DNA from: Sulfurimonas lithotrophica
GTDB taxonomy: Bacteria > Campylobacterota > Campylobacteria > Campylobacterales > Sulfurimonadaceae
DNA: 64,000 nucleotides
Direction of reading: 5' to 3'
Assembly (NCBI RefSeq): GCF_009258225.1
Contig: NZ_CP043617.1
Coordinates: forward strand, 1,798,001 to 1,862,000
Made by a program: the position numbers and the translations under genes. How positions within the stretch are numbered: the stretch's first letter is position 1; each line of letters starts with the position of its first letter. A model generated the notes under the pieces. It was not told the DNA's origin and searched no databases. It saw only the letters and a list, made by a program, of their open reading frames with translations. Below are positions 26,392 through 35,567 of the stretch, one piece after another.

Positions 26392-28809
26392 CTAAACCAA
26401 CACTTCTTCTAAAACTTCTTCTATACGACTTACAGAAATAATATCTAAAGAATCTCTAACCTCTTTTGGAATATCTTCTAAATCTCTCTCATAATTTTTT
26501 GCGGGAATCAATACTTTACTCATATTTGCTTTATGCGCAGCTATCAGTTTTTCTTTTAAGCCTCCGATTGGCAGTACATCACCTGTTAAAGAAACCTCAC
26601 CTGTCATAGCAATCTCCGAACGGATTTTTTTAGAACTTAGTATAGAAGCAATGACACTACACATAGCTATACCTGCACTCGGACCGTCCTTTGGAGTAGC
26701 ACCGTCAGGCACATGGACATGAAGATCATAACGTTTATAAACCTCGCTTGCAGGTACTTTAACTTTATCTTCTTGTTCTTTAAAAGTTTTAGGTACGTTA
26801 CTAGATTCTATTTTTAATTTATTAGTATCAATCAAGGTTTTTACAACGCTAAAAGCTATACGTGCAGATTCTTTCATAACATCGCCTAAGCTTCCCGTAA
26901 GCGTCAATCCTCCTTTACCTTTTATACGAATAGATTCTATTTTTAATACATCTCCGCCCACGGCCGTCCAAGCTAAACCGTTTACAACACCTACTACCGG
27001 TTTTTTAGTTGTTTTTTCTATCTCAAAAACCGTTTTTTCAAAATAATCTTTTAAATTTTTAACACTTAGAGATACTTTTTTTAACTCCGGCTTTTCTAAA
27101 ATTTCGCGAGCGACTTTTCTTGACATCTCAGCCAAACGACGACGCAGGTTTCTAACACCTGCTTCACGAGTATAAGAGTGTATCAACTCTTTTAGTGCAG
27201 GTTTTGAGATGCTGAGTTCGCTTTTTTTAAGACCGTGTTTTTTTAACTCTTGGGGTATTAAATATCTGCTTGCAATCTCAAACTTTTCTTGAGGCGTATA
27301 TGAACTTATGGTAATAAATTCCATTCTATCTCTTAAAGGTGCGGGAATACTACCTACATCATTAGCCGTAGCTATGAAAATAACTTTACGCAAATCTATA
27401 TTAAAGTTTAGATAATAATCACGAAACTCTTTATTTTGCTCAGGGTCAAGTATCTCTAAAAGTGCTGCCGTAGGATCTCCTCTTAGTGAACGAGACACCT
27501 TGTCTATCTCATCAAGTACTATTACAGGGTTCATTTTTTTAGCATCTATTAAACCTTGTGTTATGCGTCCGGGCATTGCTCCGACATACGTACGTCTGTG
27601 CCCGCGAAGCTCATTTACGTCTTCCAAACCGCCAAGAGCTATACGAACAAGTGGTCTCTTTAATGCTTCTGCAATTGAATTTGCAAGTGAAGTTTTACCT
27701 ACACCCGGAGGTCCGCTAAAACATAAAATAGCCCCTGCATCAGAATCGTTTTTAATACCGCGAAGCTCCATTAATTCTTTAACTGCAAAGTATTCAACTA
27801 TACGCTCTTTTGGTTTTTTAAGGGAAAAGTGGTCTTTATTTAGCTGTTCACTTACATCATGAACTTTTAAGGCTTTTTTAGCCTCTTCGCCAAACGGTAT
27901 TTCCAACACCCACTCTAAATATGTTTGGGTCATAGAAGCATCTGAAGAGTCAGGATGCATACGAGAAAATCTATCTATTTGTTTTTTAATCTCTTTGTAT
28001 GCATCTTGATCCATTTTTGATTTTTTGGCTTCAAGTTTATTTCTATACTCTTCTATTTCCTCTTCTCTTTGAGTATCAGTACCCAACTCTTTTTGAATCT
28101 GCTTTAACTGCTCTTTTAAGAAATACTCTTTATTTACTTTTTCTATCTTCGTATGAACTTTGCTTTTTATCTCTTTTTGAAGTTTGTTGGCTTCTATCTC
28201 TTCTATAAGGTAGTCCACAAGATGCATATATCTTTTTTCGGTATCTACCTCAACGAAAATTTTATATGCTTGTTCTTTTTTTAGTTTAACGCTTGAGCAA
28301 ATTAAATCAATAATTCTGTTATGGTCGTGATTTTCTTCAATAGTTCTAAGTAAATCAGGCGGAAAATAGTTACTTACACCCGATAATATTCTTACTTTTT
28401 CACGGACAATTTCCAAAAAAGCATCAAGTTTAGGAGAGTCGTTATTTATAGGTTCTAACACATTTACATGTGCGATATGTGGTTTACTAGATACCTCATA
28501 GATAGTTTTAGCACGAGCCAAACCTTGAAACAATACTTTAACACGTCCATCAGGTAAAGAGACTTTACGCATGATTGAGCCTATAACACCTGCTTCATAA
28601 AGTGAATCATGCTTTCTCTCCCCATCATGCCCGGGTTTGGTTGAGCATACTATTACAAGCGAACTCTCTTCAATAGCTTTTGTTGCAGCTTCTATATTAT
28701 TTTCATCACTCAAAAAAAGCGGAGATATCATAAACGGATATAAAAAAAGTTCATCTTCTGCTATTACCGGTATATCTGCTGGGAATTCTCCATAGTTACT
28801 TAAATTCAT
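26392..28809 (-). CDS. lon: ATP-dependent protease La
   Basis: This 805-residue protease has the N-terminal substrate-binding domain (about 5-195), a coiled-coil region, AAA+ domain with Walker A G-P-P-G-V-G-K-T (about 350) and Walker B V-L-D-E-I-D-K, and a C-terminal Ser-Lys protease domain with P-K-D-G-P-S-A-G-I and G-G-L-K-E-K. It degrades misfolded and regulatory proteins in the cytosol. I chose the ATG at 28809 because AAGGA lies eight bases upstream. An in-frame ATG at 28845 would overlap bamD by 26 bases and lacks a family match. Confidence 0.96.
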   Translation of the reverse strand: MNLSNYGEFPADIPVIAEDELFLYPFMISPLFLSDENNIEAATKAIEESSLVIVCSTKPGHDGERKHDSLYEAGVIGSIMRKVSLPDGRVKVLFQGLARAKTIYEVSSKPHIAHVNVLEPINNDSPKLDAFLEIVREKVRILSGVSNYFPPDLLRTIEENHDHNRIIDLICSSVKLKKEQAYKIFVEVDTEKRYMHLVDYLIEEIEANKLQKEIKSKVHTKIEKVNKEYFLKEQLKQIQKELGTDTQREEEIEEYRNKLEAKKSKMDQDAYKEIKKQIDRFSRMHPDSSDASMTQTYLEWVLEIPFGEEAKKALKVHDVSEQLNKDHFSLKKPKERIVEYFAVKELMELRGIKNDSDAGAILCFSGPPGVGKTSLANSIAEALKRPLVRIALGGLEDVNELRGHRRTYVGAMPGRITQGLIDAKKMNPVIVLDEIDKVSRSLRGDPTAALLEILDPEQNKEFRDYYLNFNIDLRKVIFIATANDVGSIPAPLRDRMEFITISSYTPQEKFEIASRYLIPQELKKHGLKKSELSISKPALKELIHSYTREAGVRNLRRRLAEMSRKVAREILEKPELKKVSLSVKNLKDYFEKTVFEIEKTTKKPVVGVVNGLAWTAVGGDVLKIESIRIKGKGGLTLTGSLGDVMKESARIAFSVVKTLIDTNKLKIESSNVPKTFKEQEDKVKVPASEVYKRYDLHVHVPDGATPKDGPSAGIAMCSVIASILSSKKIRSEIAMTGEVSLTGDVLPIGGLKEKLIAAHKANMSKVLIPAKNYERDLEDIPKEVRDSLDIISVSRIEEVLEEVLV

Positions 28810-28819
28810 ATTTAAATCC

Positions 28820-29557
28820 TTATTTTTCTTCACTATCTTCAACATTTGAATTACGAGATACTACACTCTTGGTATCGGGAATTAAAAATCCGTACCAACT
28901 CTCACCGCCGTCACCTTCAAACCATGATCTGTACCAAGGAGTGCGGGCACGTTCGATTTCATCCCAATTTATCCATGGCTGAGGCTTTAACTCTCTGTAA
29001 AATTTTGCACTTTCGTATTTATCTACTCTGTCGTATAAACCTGCTATAGACTCATTTAAAGATGCTTCACCCATATAAAGTCTTGTAAGCATAGTATCCA
29101 CTACATGATAATACATTGAGTTTGGATAGTTTTGTTTAAACTTCTTACCTTCAATAATAGCATCTTTTATAAGCGCCTGATCACGTCTTGGATGCGGCAA
29201 TGCCATATATTTAGCTTTTATTTTCATAAACTGTGCCGTTTCTTTTTCATTTGCGTTGGCATAACGTTTTGTGTATTCATTTAAAAAATGCTCACTTAAA
29301 AGATACTCTTCATTTTCCATATGCACGATTGCTAAAATCATCGTTGCTTCTACCAAAAGCGGAGAACCGATGTGCTCCCCTTGAAGCGATGCATAGTAAT
29401 CATCAGCTCTTTCATAGTTTGAACTTGCGATTGACTCAATTATCTTTGAGTACCAATAGATTGCAGGCTTGTTGTATTCTTCTATCTCTTTTGAGCATCC
29501 ACCGAGTAAAAATATCGATATCAAAAGAGTAGATAAGATTTTTAATTTATAATTCAT
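28820..29557 (-). CDS. bamD: Outer-membrane assembly lipoprotein BamD
   Basis: This 245-residue lipoprotein has a signal peptide with lipobox L-L-G-G-C21 and TPR-like helices (about 30-200) including W-Y-S-K-I-I-E-S-I-A and the paired alpha-helical repeats A-D-D-Y-Y and S-E-H-F-L-N-E-Y. It belongs to the BAM complex, which folds outer-membrane beta-barrels such as LptD. The C-terminus has an aromatic stretch (P-W-Y-R-S-W-F) not found in the enterobacterial protein. lon follows after 10 bases, so they share a transcript. Confidence 0.88.
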   Translation of the reverse strand: MNYKLKILSTLLISIFLLGGCSKEIEEYNKPAIYWYSKIIESIASSNYERADDYYASLQGEHIGSPLLVEATMILAIVHMENEEYLLSEHFLNEYTKRYANANEKETAQFMKIKAKYMALPHPRRDQALIKDAIIEGKKFKQNYPNSMYYHVVDTMLTRLYMGEASLNESIAGLYDRVDKYESAKFYRELKPQPWINWDEIERARTPWYRSWFEGDGGESWYGFLIPDTKSVVSRNSNVEDSEEK

Positions 29558-29648
29558 TATTTTTTTATATTCCTATATTTAAATAGTTTTGTATTTTATC
29601 CAAAAGATATATAACATAAATTAAACTAGGTACAATTTATGCTTTTAG

Positions 29649-29657
29649 TGCTACAAT
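29649..29657 (+). promoter_or_regulatory. Probable fliW promoter, extended -10
   Basis: TG-C-TACAAT, about 37 bases before the fliW ATG in the 136-bp gap divergent to bamD. ATGAGG-type Shine-Dalgarno follows near 29683. Confidence 0.5.
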
Positions 29658-29693
29658 AATAAAATTAATCGTAAAAAATATGAGGTTTAATAT

Positions 29694-30071
29694 ATGAAAT
29701 TTGAAATAGCTGTACCACTTTTAGGGTTTGAGGGTGTAAAAGAGGTTACTTTAGAAAAAATTGACGATATATTCATGAAGATGCAAGCTGTAGATGACAA
29801 GTACTTGTCTTTTACACTAATAGATCCTTTTGTGCTTCGTGAATATGATTTTGAAGTACCTACAAATATTCAAAAAATACTAGAAGTTGATGAAAGTTCT
29901 AATATTTTAACGCTAAATATTGTTCTAATTCAAAACCCTATAGAAGACTCAGTCATTAACTTTATAGGTCCGATAGTATTTAACACCGACAATAAAAAAG
30001 CTGCTCAAATAATTCTCTCAGATGACTCAAAATACGGCATCGCAGAAAAGATATCTAATTATTTAAAATAA
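29694..30071 (+). CDS. fliW: Flagellar assembly factor FliW
   Basis: This 125-residue protein is a beta-barrel-type factor that binds and blocks the translational repressor CsrA and is titrated by flagellin. Marks are L-G-F-E-G-V-K-E-V-T-L (10-20), F-T-L-I-D-P-F-V-L-R-E-Y-D-F-E-V-P (about 41-57) and the late strand N-P-I-E-D-S-V-I-N-F-I-G-P-I-V-F-N (about 82-98). The length is usual. It stands alone between bamD and the pilus-like operon, so no flagellar operon context is visible here. Confidence 0.92.
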   Translation: MKFEIAVPLLGFEGVKEVTLEKIDDIFMKMQAVDDKYLSFTLIDPFVLREYDFEVPTNIQKILEVDESSNILTLNIVLIQNPIEDSVINFIGPIVFNTDNKKAAQIILSDDSKYGIAEKISNYLK

Positions 30072-30083
30072 TAGATATCTTTT
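30046..30083 (+). terminator. Probable fliW terminator overlapping its stop codon
   Basis: Long arms AAAAGATATCTAATTATTT and AAATAATAGATATCTTTT pair with one bulged base. The right arm ends in a T-tract. The stem is AT-rich and may work in both directions. Confidence 0.55.
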
Positions 30084-30164
30084 ATACTAACTTTAACGAA
30101 CAAGTTTCAACTCAAATAATTAAGCAAAAGCTAAGTAGATTTAACTGATAATATAAGGTTATTT

Positions 30165-30173
30165 TGGTATAAC
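30165..30173 (+). promoter_or_regulatory. Probable promoter of the MSHA-like operon, extended -10
   Basis: TG-G-TATAAC, about 24 bases before the ATG at 30197, followed by the Shine-Dalgarno TAGGAG. Confidence 0.5.
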
Positions 30174-30196
30174 TACGACATCCTAGGAGTCTAATA

Positions 30197-33100
30197 ATGA
30201 ATACTTTTAACATAAAGTTGTTTCTTTTTTCAATCATTTTCTTTTTTTCTTTTGTCAATCTTAATGCTGCACCAACATATGATTGTACATCACCAGAACT
30301 TGTTGCAAATATAGACGCTACTACAATGGATGCTAATGCATCCTATAGTGAGAATTCTACTGCTTCAGAAGGCTACACCAGATATTTTAAATTTAATACA
30401 GATGTTAATGGAGTTTTATCGTTTAATATAGAAAAAAATTCTCTAAAACAGATTATTAATATTGGTACAAGCTGTGGAGGTAATGAAATATACGGAGGTG
30501 ATAGCAATGATCTAGATTATACTGGTTCAATGGCAGTAACATCAGGTACAGATTATTATATTATGGTCGAAGAACAAAATCCGGGACAAACCCTTGACTT
30601 TATACTAAATCTTGAATTTATAACTCCTGCCACAATAGGTTTTGAAAATGCCTTATATGAAATACTTGAAGAAGTTAACTCACCTGATGGTTCTAGTAAA
30701 TTATTACCAATAAAAATAATCCTTTCAAAACCTATATTTCAAGATGTTAGTATAAACTACACTACTAGAGACGGTAGTGCAATCGGTAATATTGACTATA
30801 TTCCATATACAAATCAAACTGTTACAATTACAGCTGGAACAACTGAAGCTACTTTTACTATTCCAATTATACATGACGTACCTATTGAATTTGACGAAAA
30901 CTTCTACATAGATTTAAGTTCAATATCTGTTACAGACGGTTCAGTAGAGATGGGAACAAATAGTTCAACAGAAGTAATAATTCTTGAACAAGTCAATATA
31001 CCTACATGTTATGAAGATGATTTTGAAACAGAACTAGATGAATATTGGCGTACATTATACAGTAGTGGCGGTTTTACACCACAAATCGTTGATGGAAGAC
31101 TAAGACTGACAAGCGGTGAAAAAAATCTTGCAACTGCAGTTACAAAAGACTATGAGTTTAAATCTAGCGAAAACATGATTATAGTTGAATTTGAACAATA
31201 TGCTTATGGCGGTTGTGGGAGTAGTCATGATGGTCTTGGGACATATGGTGCAGACGGTATAGTTGCCGTTCTTTATGATTCGGCAGTAGGAGCTTCTCCT
31301 CAACCTGGGGCCTTCGGTGGTTCTATGGGGTATGCTCAAAATGATTCAAACGATGGTTTTGAAGGTGGATGGTTGGGTCTTGGTATAGATGAGTACGGTA
31401 ACTTTGGAAACTGTAACGAGAGTAGAGAAGGTGGACTAGTAGGTACTTCATGTGATTCCAATACTCCATTTAATGCACAAAGCTATACTAACTATGTGAC
31501 TATACGCGGTGATGGAAGCGGTAGAGATGGTTATGAGTATTTAGCTTCTTCAGCTCAACTTAATCCGAGGGTTGCCGTTAAAAATACTAACACAGCAGAA
31601 CCGAAACACAAATACAGGTTTACTGCAGATGCAAGAGATCCTGTTCATCTTTATATAACTCTAGAAAGAGATATAAACGATGGAAACGGATATCAAGTAA
31701 TTATAAATAAGTTTGATGCAAAAGCTGGTGCAAACGGACAAAGTACAACCCCTGAATATGTTCGTTTTGCATTTACATCAGGAACAGGTGGAGGATGTAA
31801 TAACCATGAGATAGATGAACTTAAAGTTCAAGGTATCTGTCGTGCATATGACCCAAATCCACCTGAAGTGAGTGCGACCAATGCAGATATAGTAAATGAT
31901 TTTACAACTATTTCTGATTATAATGCCGGGACAAAGTTTATAACTACAAAAGTTTCAAATAAAACAGAAACTATCACCGGCGTATATTTAGATACTTCCG
32001 GTGATGCTTCTGCTTACTCTTCAATTGATAGCAATTTAAAATTCAGGATAATTCCTTATATTTCTGATTCAACTTGTTCAACTAAAAATGTATTGTATGA
32101 CACAGACGGTAACCCTACCGTTATTAGTATAAATAACGGTCAAGTTACTTCAGATATAGATGTAGTTATGCCATCATATGCAAATAAAGATACTAGATTT
32201 TATATAACATCGCTCGATTTTAGTAAAATGTATATAAGTGCAAGTGCTGAAGCAAATGCAACAATTGCAACATGTATGCTTAATTCTTCTACAACCGGTA
32301 ACTTACAAGGACTAGGTCAATGTGTAAATGATTCTAACCAATATAGACTTTCTTTTGGTCAAGAAGCATATGACAGATGTTTTGCCAGTAACGGTTCTCC
32401 CTGTGATTCAAATAATGGGGGAAGAAGTTGTGGACAAGAACAAGGCACAGGTCAAGTTTTAACCCAAGAAGAGATAGAAGCCTGTGGATATAACCCTTTA
32501 TATGGTAGCGACTACGGATGTCTAATGTGTACACTTGACTCCGGAGATGCTGATTGTTCAAGTGACAATTTTGCCATTAGACCTGACAGATTTGATATTA
32601 CAATCAGTGATCCAAATACACCGGCTCATGTACCTGACTTAATGCGTTCAGGTTCAACATACAACACAACTGTAAAAGCTTATGATTATGATTCATCAGG
32701 ACATACAGATATTCAAACATCAAACTATAACCAAACTAAATCTAATCTAACACTTGGAGATTCTGTAGTAAATTCAGCCGATGGTACAGCTACAACACTT
32801 AGCGGTTCTGCAAGTATCTCCAGTGAATCTGTTTTTAATATATTAAACGGTATCTCTACTGACGGTACAGACAATAATGTTGTTGGAATGGAATTTGACG
32901 ATGTCGGAAAAGTAACGCTTATTCTTAAGGATAAAAACTGGGCAAAAGTTGACTTAGAAGACAATCGCTCTGTTAATGATCCATCTGCATCTTTATATAA
33001 CAACTGTAACGAAGACGGTTCTTATATTTGTGGAGATTTAAATGTAACTTTTATTCCACACCATTTTAAAATACAAGATTTGAATGTGTCAAATAATAAT

Positions 33101-34060
33101 GGATTAACAAGTACTTTTACATACTTATCAAATATAGATGATACAAACATTTCAACTTTTGATATGGGTGCTAGAGTGCAAGTACTTGTAGTTGCACAAA
33201 ACGAAAACAACGGTACTACTCTTAACTTTACAACTGGTGCACCATACTATGAAAATCCTGTTGGACTAAATATTTCTATAGCTGACCTATTACATAATGA
33301 TGCGAATACAACCAGCATTCCAAATGCTAAACTTGGATTTATTGCAGGTAAATATACTGTTGCTTGGAATGAAAACAACACATCTAAAATGCTTAGATTT
33401 AATTTCCCTAGAGAGGTAAATAATGCTATAAATCCTTTTAGAGTTTTGGCAGCTGACTTAAACATTAGTGCTGATTCATATTACACCCAAATTTCACCAT
33501 CATCTGATGCAAATATTACAGGAGAAGACATAGGTACAGGTAATGGTAATGCTACATTTATATATGGAAGAACTAATACTCCAAGAAGAATAATTACAGG
33601 TGATATTGGAAATACATTTATATACTTTGAATCTTATTGTAACGGCGTTGACAGTTTTGGTGTTAACTGTAACAAAAGTTTATTACCTAACGGTGTTGAT
33701 TCAAATTCAACAAATGATCCTAGATGGTATGTAAACGCTTTACACACACCAAGTGACGGGATTGTCGGTACTGTCTCACAAAAAAATACAAATAAAGTCG
33801 ATATTACAGGTATTATTGCAGGAACACCGACACAAGTTGGCTTAGATTATGATGAAAGTAGTGGATACAGTTATAAAGCTACTATGGAAAATAATGCATC
33901 CCGTTGGTTAATATATAACAAATTCGATGCAAATGATGATAAAAATGAATTTGAAGTTGAGTTTGTTAAAAGTAGTCAAGACTGGGGTGGTGTTGACGAT
34001 GCAAACTCAACATCGCAAACAAGCGGTGCAAGCAAAACAAATAGGAGAATTATGTGGTAG
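30197..34060 (+). CDS. MshQ-like large secreted/pilus-associated protein
   Basis: This 1287-residue exported protein has a signal peptide (1-25, ending N-A-A), a PPC-like beta domain (about 30-140), a Calx-beta-like domain (about 150-265, S-I-N-Y-T-T-R-D-G-S-A and D-E-N-F-Y-I-D-L), an L-type lectin-like domain (about 271-550, G-G-W-L-G-L-G-I-D-E-Y-G-N-F-G-N-C), a Cys-rich segment (about 707-790) and a C-terminal region with F-A-I-R-P-D-R-F, a mark of the MshQ/DUF6701 family. Three prepilin-like genes follow with short overlaps, so it is probably a tip or surface component of an MSHA-type pilus. Ligand binding by the lectin-like part is inference. Confidence 0.72.
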   Translation: MNTFNIKLFLFSIIFFFSFVNLNAAPTYDCTSPELVANIDATTMDANASYSENSTASEGYTRYFKFNTDVNGVLSFNIEKNSLKQIINIGTSCGGNEIYGGDSNDLDYTGSMAVTSGTDYYIMVEEQNPGQTLDFILNLEFITPATIGFENALYEILEEVNSPDGSSKLLPIKIILSKPIFQDVSINYTTRDGSAIGNIDYIPYTNQTVTITAGTTEATFTIPIIHDVPIEFDENFYIDLSSISVTDGSVEMGTNSSTEVIILEQVNIPTCYEDDFETELDEYWRTLYSSGGFTPQIVDGRLRLTSGEKNLATAVTKDYEFKSSENMIIVEFEQYAYGGCGSSHDGLGTYGADGIVAVLYDSAVGASPQPGAFGGSMGYAQNDSNDGFEGGWLGLGIDEYGNFGNCNESREGGLVGTSCDSNTPFNAQSYTNYVTIRGDGSGRDGYEYLASSAQLNPRVAVKNTNTAEPKHKYRFTADARDPVHLYITLERDINDGNGYQVIINKFDAKAGANGQSTTPEYVRFAFTSGTGGGCNNHEIDELKVQGICRAYDPNPPEVSATNADIVNDFTTISDYNAGTKFITTKVSNKTETITGVYLDTSGDASAYSSIDSNLKFRIIPYISDSTCSTKNVLYDTDGNPTVISINNGQVTSDIDVVMPSYANKDTRFYITSLDFSKMYISASAEANATIATCMLNSSTTGNLQGLGQCVNDSNQYRLSFGQEAYDRCFASNGSPCDSNNGGRSCGQEQGTGQVLTQEEIEACGYNPLYGSDYGCLMCTLDSGDADCSSDNFAIRPDRFDITISDPNTPAHVPDLMRSGSTYNTTVKAYDYDSSGHTDIQTSNYNQTKSNLTLGDSVVNSADGTATTLSGSASISSESVFNILNGISTDGTDNNVVGMEFDDVGKVTLILKDKNWAKVDLEDNRSVNDPSASLYNNCNEDGSYICGDLNVTFIPHHFKIQDLNVSNNNGLTSTFTYLSNIDDTNISTFDMGARVQVLVVAQNENNGTTLNFTTGAPYYENPVGLNISIADLLHNDANTTSIPNAKLGFIAGKYTVAWNENNTSKMLRFNFPREVNNAINPFRVLAADLNISADSYYTQISPSSDANITGEDIGTGNGNATFIYGRTNTPRRIITGDIGNTFIYFESYCNGVDSFGVNCNKSLLPNGVDSNSTNDPRWYVNALHTPSDGIVGTVSQKNTNKVDITGIIAGTPTQVGLDYDESSGYSYKATMENNASRWLIYNKFDANDDKNEFEVEFVKSSQDWGGVDDANSTSQTSGASKTNRRIMW

Positions 34061-34677
34061 TACCTTACACAAAACGTTTTGCTTTTTCTATGATTGAACT
34101 TATATTTGCAATCGTCATCATAGGTATAACAGTAGCATCAGTCCCTATAATGACAAATGCTGTAGGAGAAGGGGTAAAAAACAATCTTGTTCAAGAAGCG
34201 ATTTTTGCTGCATCGGCTGAGATAAACCAAGTGTTGTCTTACAGATGGGATGAAAATTCTATAAATGAAGCTGTGGATGTAAATGCTACAGGTTTAGCAA
34301 AAGTTATCAACATTGCTGTAGATTGTAATGCTTCAACTAAATTAAGACCGGGTCATATAAACCAAGCTCTTCACAGAAGATGCTTGGATGACACTACAAC
34401 CGGTATATCTGCTTTTGGTTCAGATGCGGGAGATTTAGACGACATTGATGATAATATAGTCACAAATGAAGATTTATTTATTAATGATACATCATCAGAT
34501 GCGTATAAAAATGAATATAAATACGATGTTAACGTAACTGCTTCAAATATAAACGGCCTATACGCAAAAAGAGTAACCGTAACTATATATAATACTTCTG
34601 GAGATACAATTACTAGTTTAAATTCTTATACTTTTAATATAGGAGAAGTAGATTACTATAAGAGGCTACATCAATGA
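34054..34677 (+). CDS. Type IV prepilin-like minor pilin (MSHA-type)
   Basis: This 207-residue protein has a short basic leader and a prepilin signal R-F-A|F-S-M-I-E-L-I-F-A-I-V-I-I-G, with cleavage expected after Ala10 and Glu5 of the mature protein present. The rest is a globular domain rich in Asp and Asn with Cys near 91 and 109. The start overlaps the MshQ-like gene by 7 bases and the stop overlaps the next gene by 4. Ala rather than Gly at the cleavage site appears in all three pilin-like genes here. Confidence 0.85.
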   Translation: MVVPYTKRFAFSMIELIFAIVIIGITVASVPIMTNAVGEGVKNNLVQEAIFAASAEINQVLSYRWDENSINEAVDVNATGLAKVINIAVDCNASTKLRPGHINQALHRRCLDDTTTGISAFGSDAGDLDDIDDNIVTNEDLFINDTSSDAYKNEYKYDVNVTASNINGLYAKRVTVTIYNTSGDTITSLNSYTFNIGEVDYYKRLHQ

Positions 34678-35567
34678 CTAAAAAATCAGCTTTTTCAATG
34701 TTAGAACTCATCTTTGTTATTGTTATCATTGGAATACTCGGCAAGTTTGGTGTTGAATTGTTAGCACAATCTTATCAAAATTTTTTACATACAAAAATAA
34801 ACAACAAACTCCAAGACCAGAGTTCAATAGCGGTAGAGTTCATTGCAAAACGTTTATCTTACCGTATACCTGATTCTGTAATAGCTAAAGAAGATGATAA
34901 TACTACTTTTGTAGGTATACAAAGTATTGACCCAAATAGAAACTACCGTACTTTAGAGTGGGTCCAAAGAGATATAGATGGATGGCGTGGGAACACGAGA
35001 CCTTTTTGGAGCGGTATAGCTGATTTAAACAATTCTGTAGCTGCAGGTGCTGCAATTGATACACCTGAAACTAATACTACGGAAATTAATAACTTAATAC
35101 AAATCCTATCTGATACTAATAGCACGATAAACGATGCAGCCATATACTTTATAGGTTCTAATAATGATGTAAATAGTAGTTACGGTTGGCAAGGTGCAGC
35201 CGTAGCCGGTGTAGGTGCAGCTATGCATCGTATTACTGCTTTTGCACAAAATAGTCTTAATAGTAACTTTGCCGGTGTAGATATTTATGAATACTATCAG
35301 CTTTCTTGGACTGCTAATGCCGTAGCTATTGAGGATGACGGTAAAGGAAATGGTACTTATAACTTAGTTTTTTACTATGATTACCAACCTTGGAATGGCG
35401 AAAGATATACAGACAATGTCGCTAAAAAAAGTACTATTATGGAAAATGTAGCAACTTTTCAGTTTCGAGCAGTTGGTTCTATGATAAAGATTCAGGTATG
35501 TGTTAAAAGCGACTTAATAAATAATGCTGAAGGATATGCACTATGCAAAGAAAAAACCGTGTTTTAG
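34674..35567 (+). CDS. Type IV prepilin-like minor pilin (MSHA-type), MshO-like
   Basis: This 297-residue protein begins M-T-K-K-S-A|F-S-M-L-E-L-I-F-V-I-V-I-I-G, a typical class III signal with an unusually short 6-residue leader and Glu5. The large C-terminal domain (about 60-290) is consistent with an MshO- or PilW-like minor pilin. It overlaps the gene before it by 4 bases and the gene after it by 25 bases. Its stop (TAG at 35565-35567) lies at the left foot of a large hairpin. Confidence 0.83.
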   Translation: MTKKSAFSMLELIFVIVIIGILGKFGVELLAQSYQNFLHTKINNKLQDQSSIAVEFIAKRLSYRIPDSVIAKEDDNTTFVGIQSIDPNRNYRTLEWVQRDIDGWRGNTRPFWSGIADLNNSVAAGAAIDTPETNTTEINNLIQILSDTNSTINDAAIYFIGSNNDVNSSYGWQGAAVAGVGAAMHRITAFAQNSLNSNFAGVDIYEYYQLSWTANAVAIEDDGKGNGTYNLVFYYDYQPWNGERYTDNVAKKSTIMENVATFQFRAVGSMIKIQVCVKSDLINNAEGYALCKEKTVF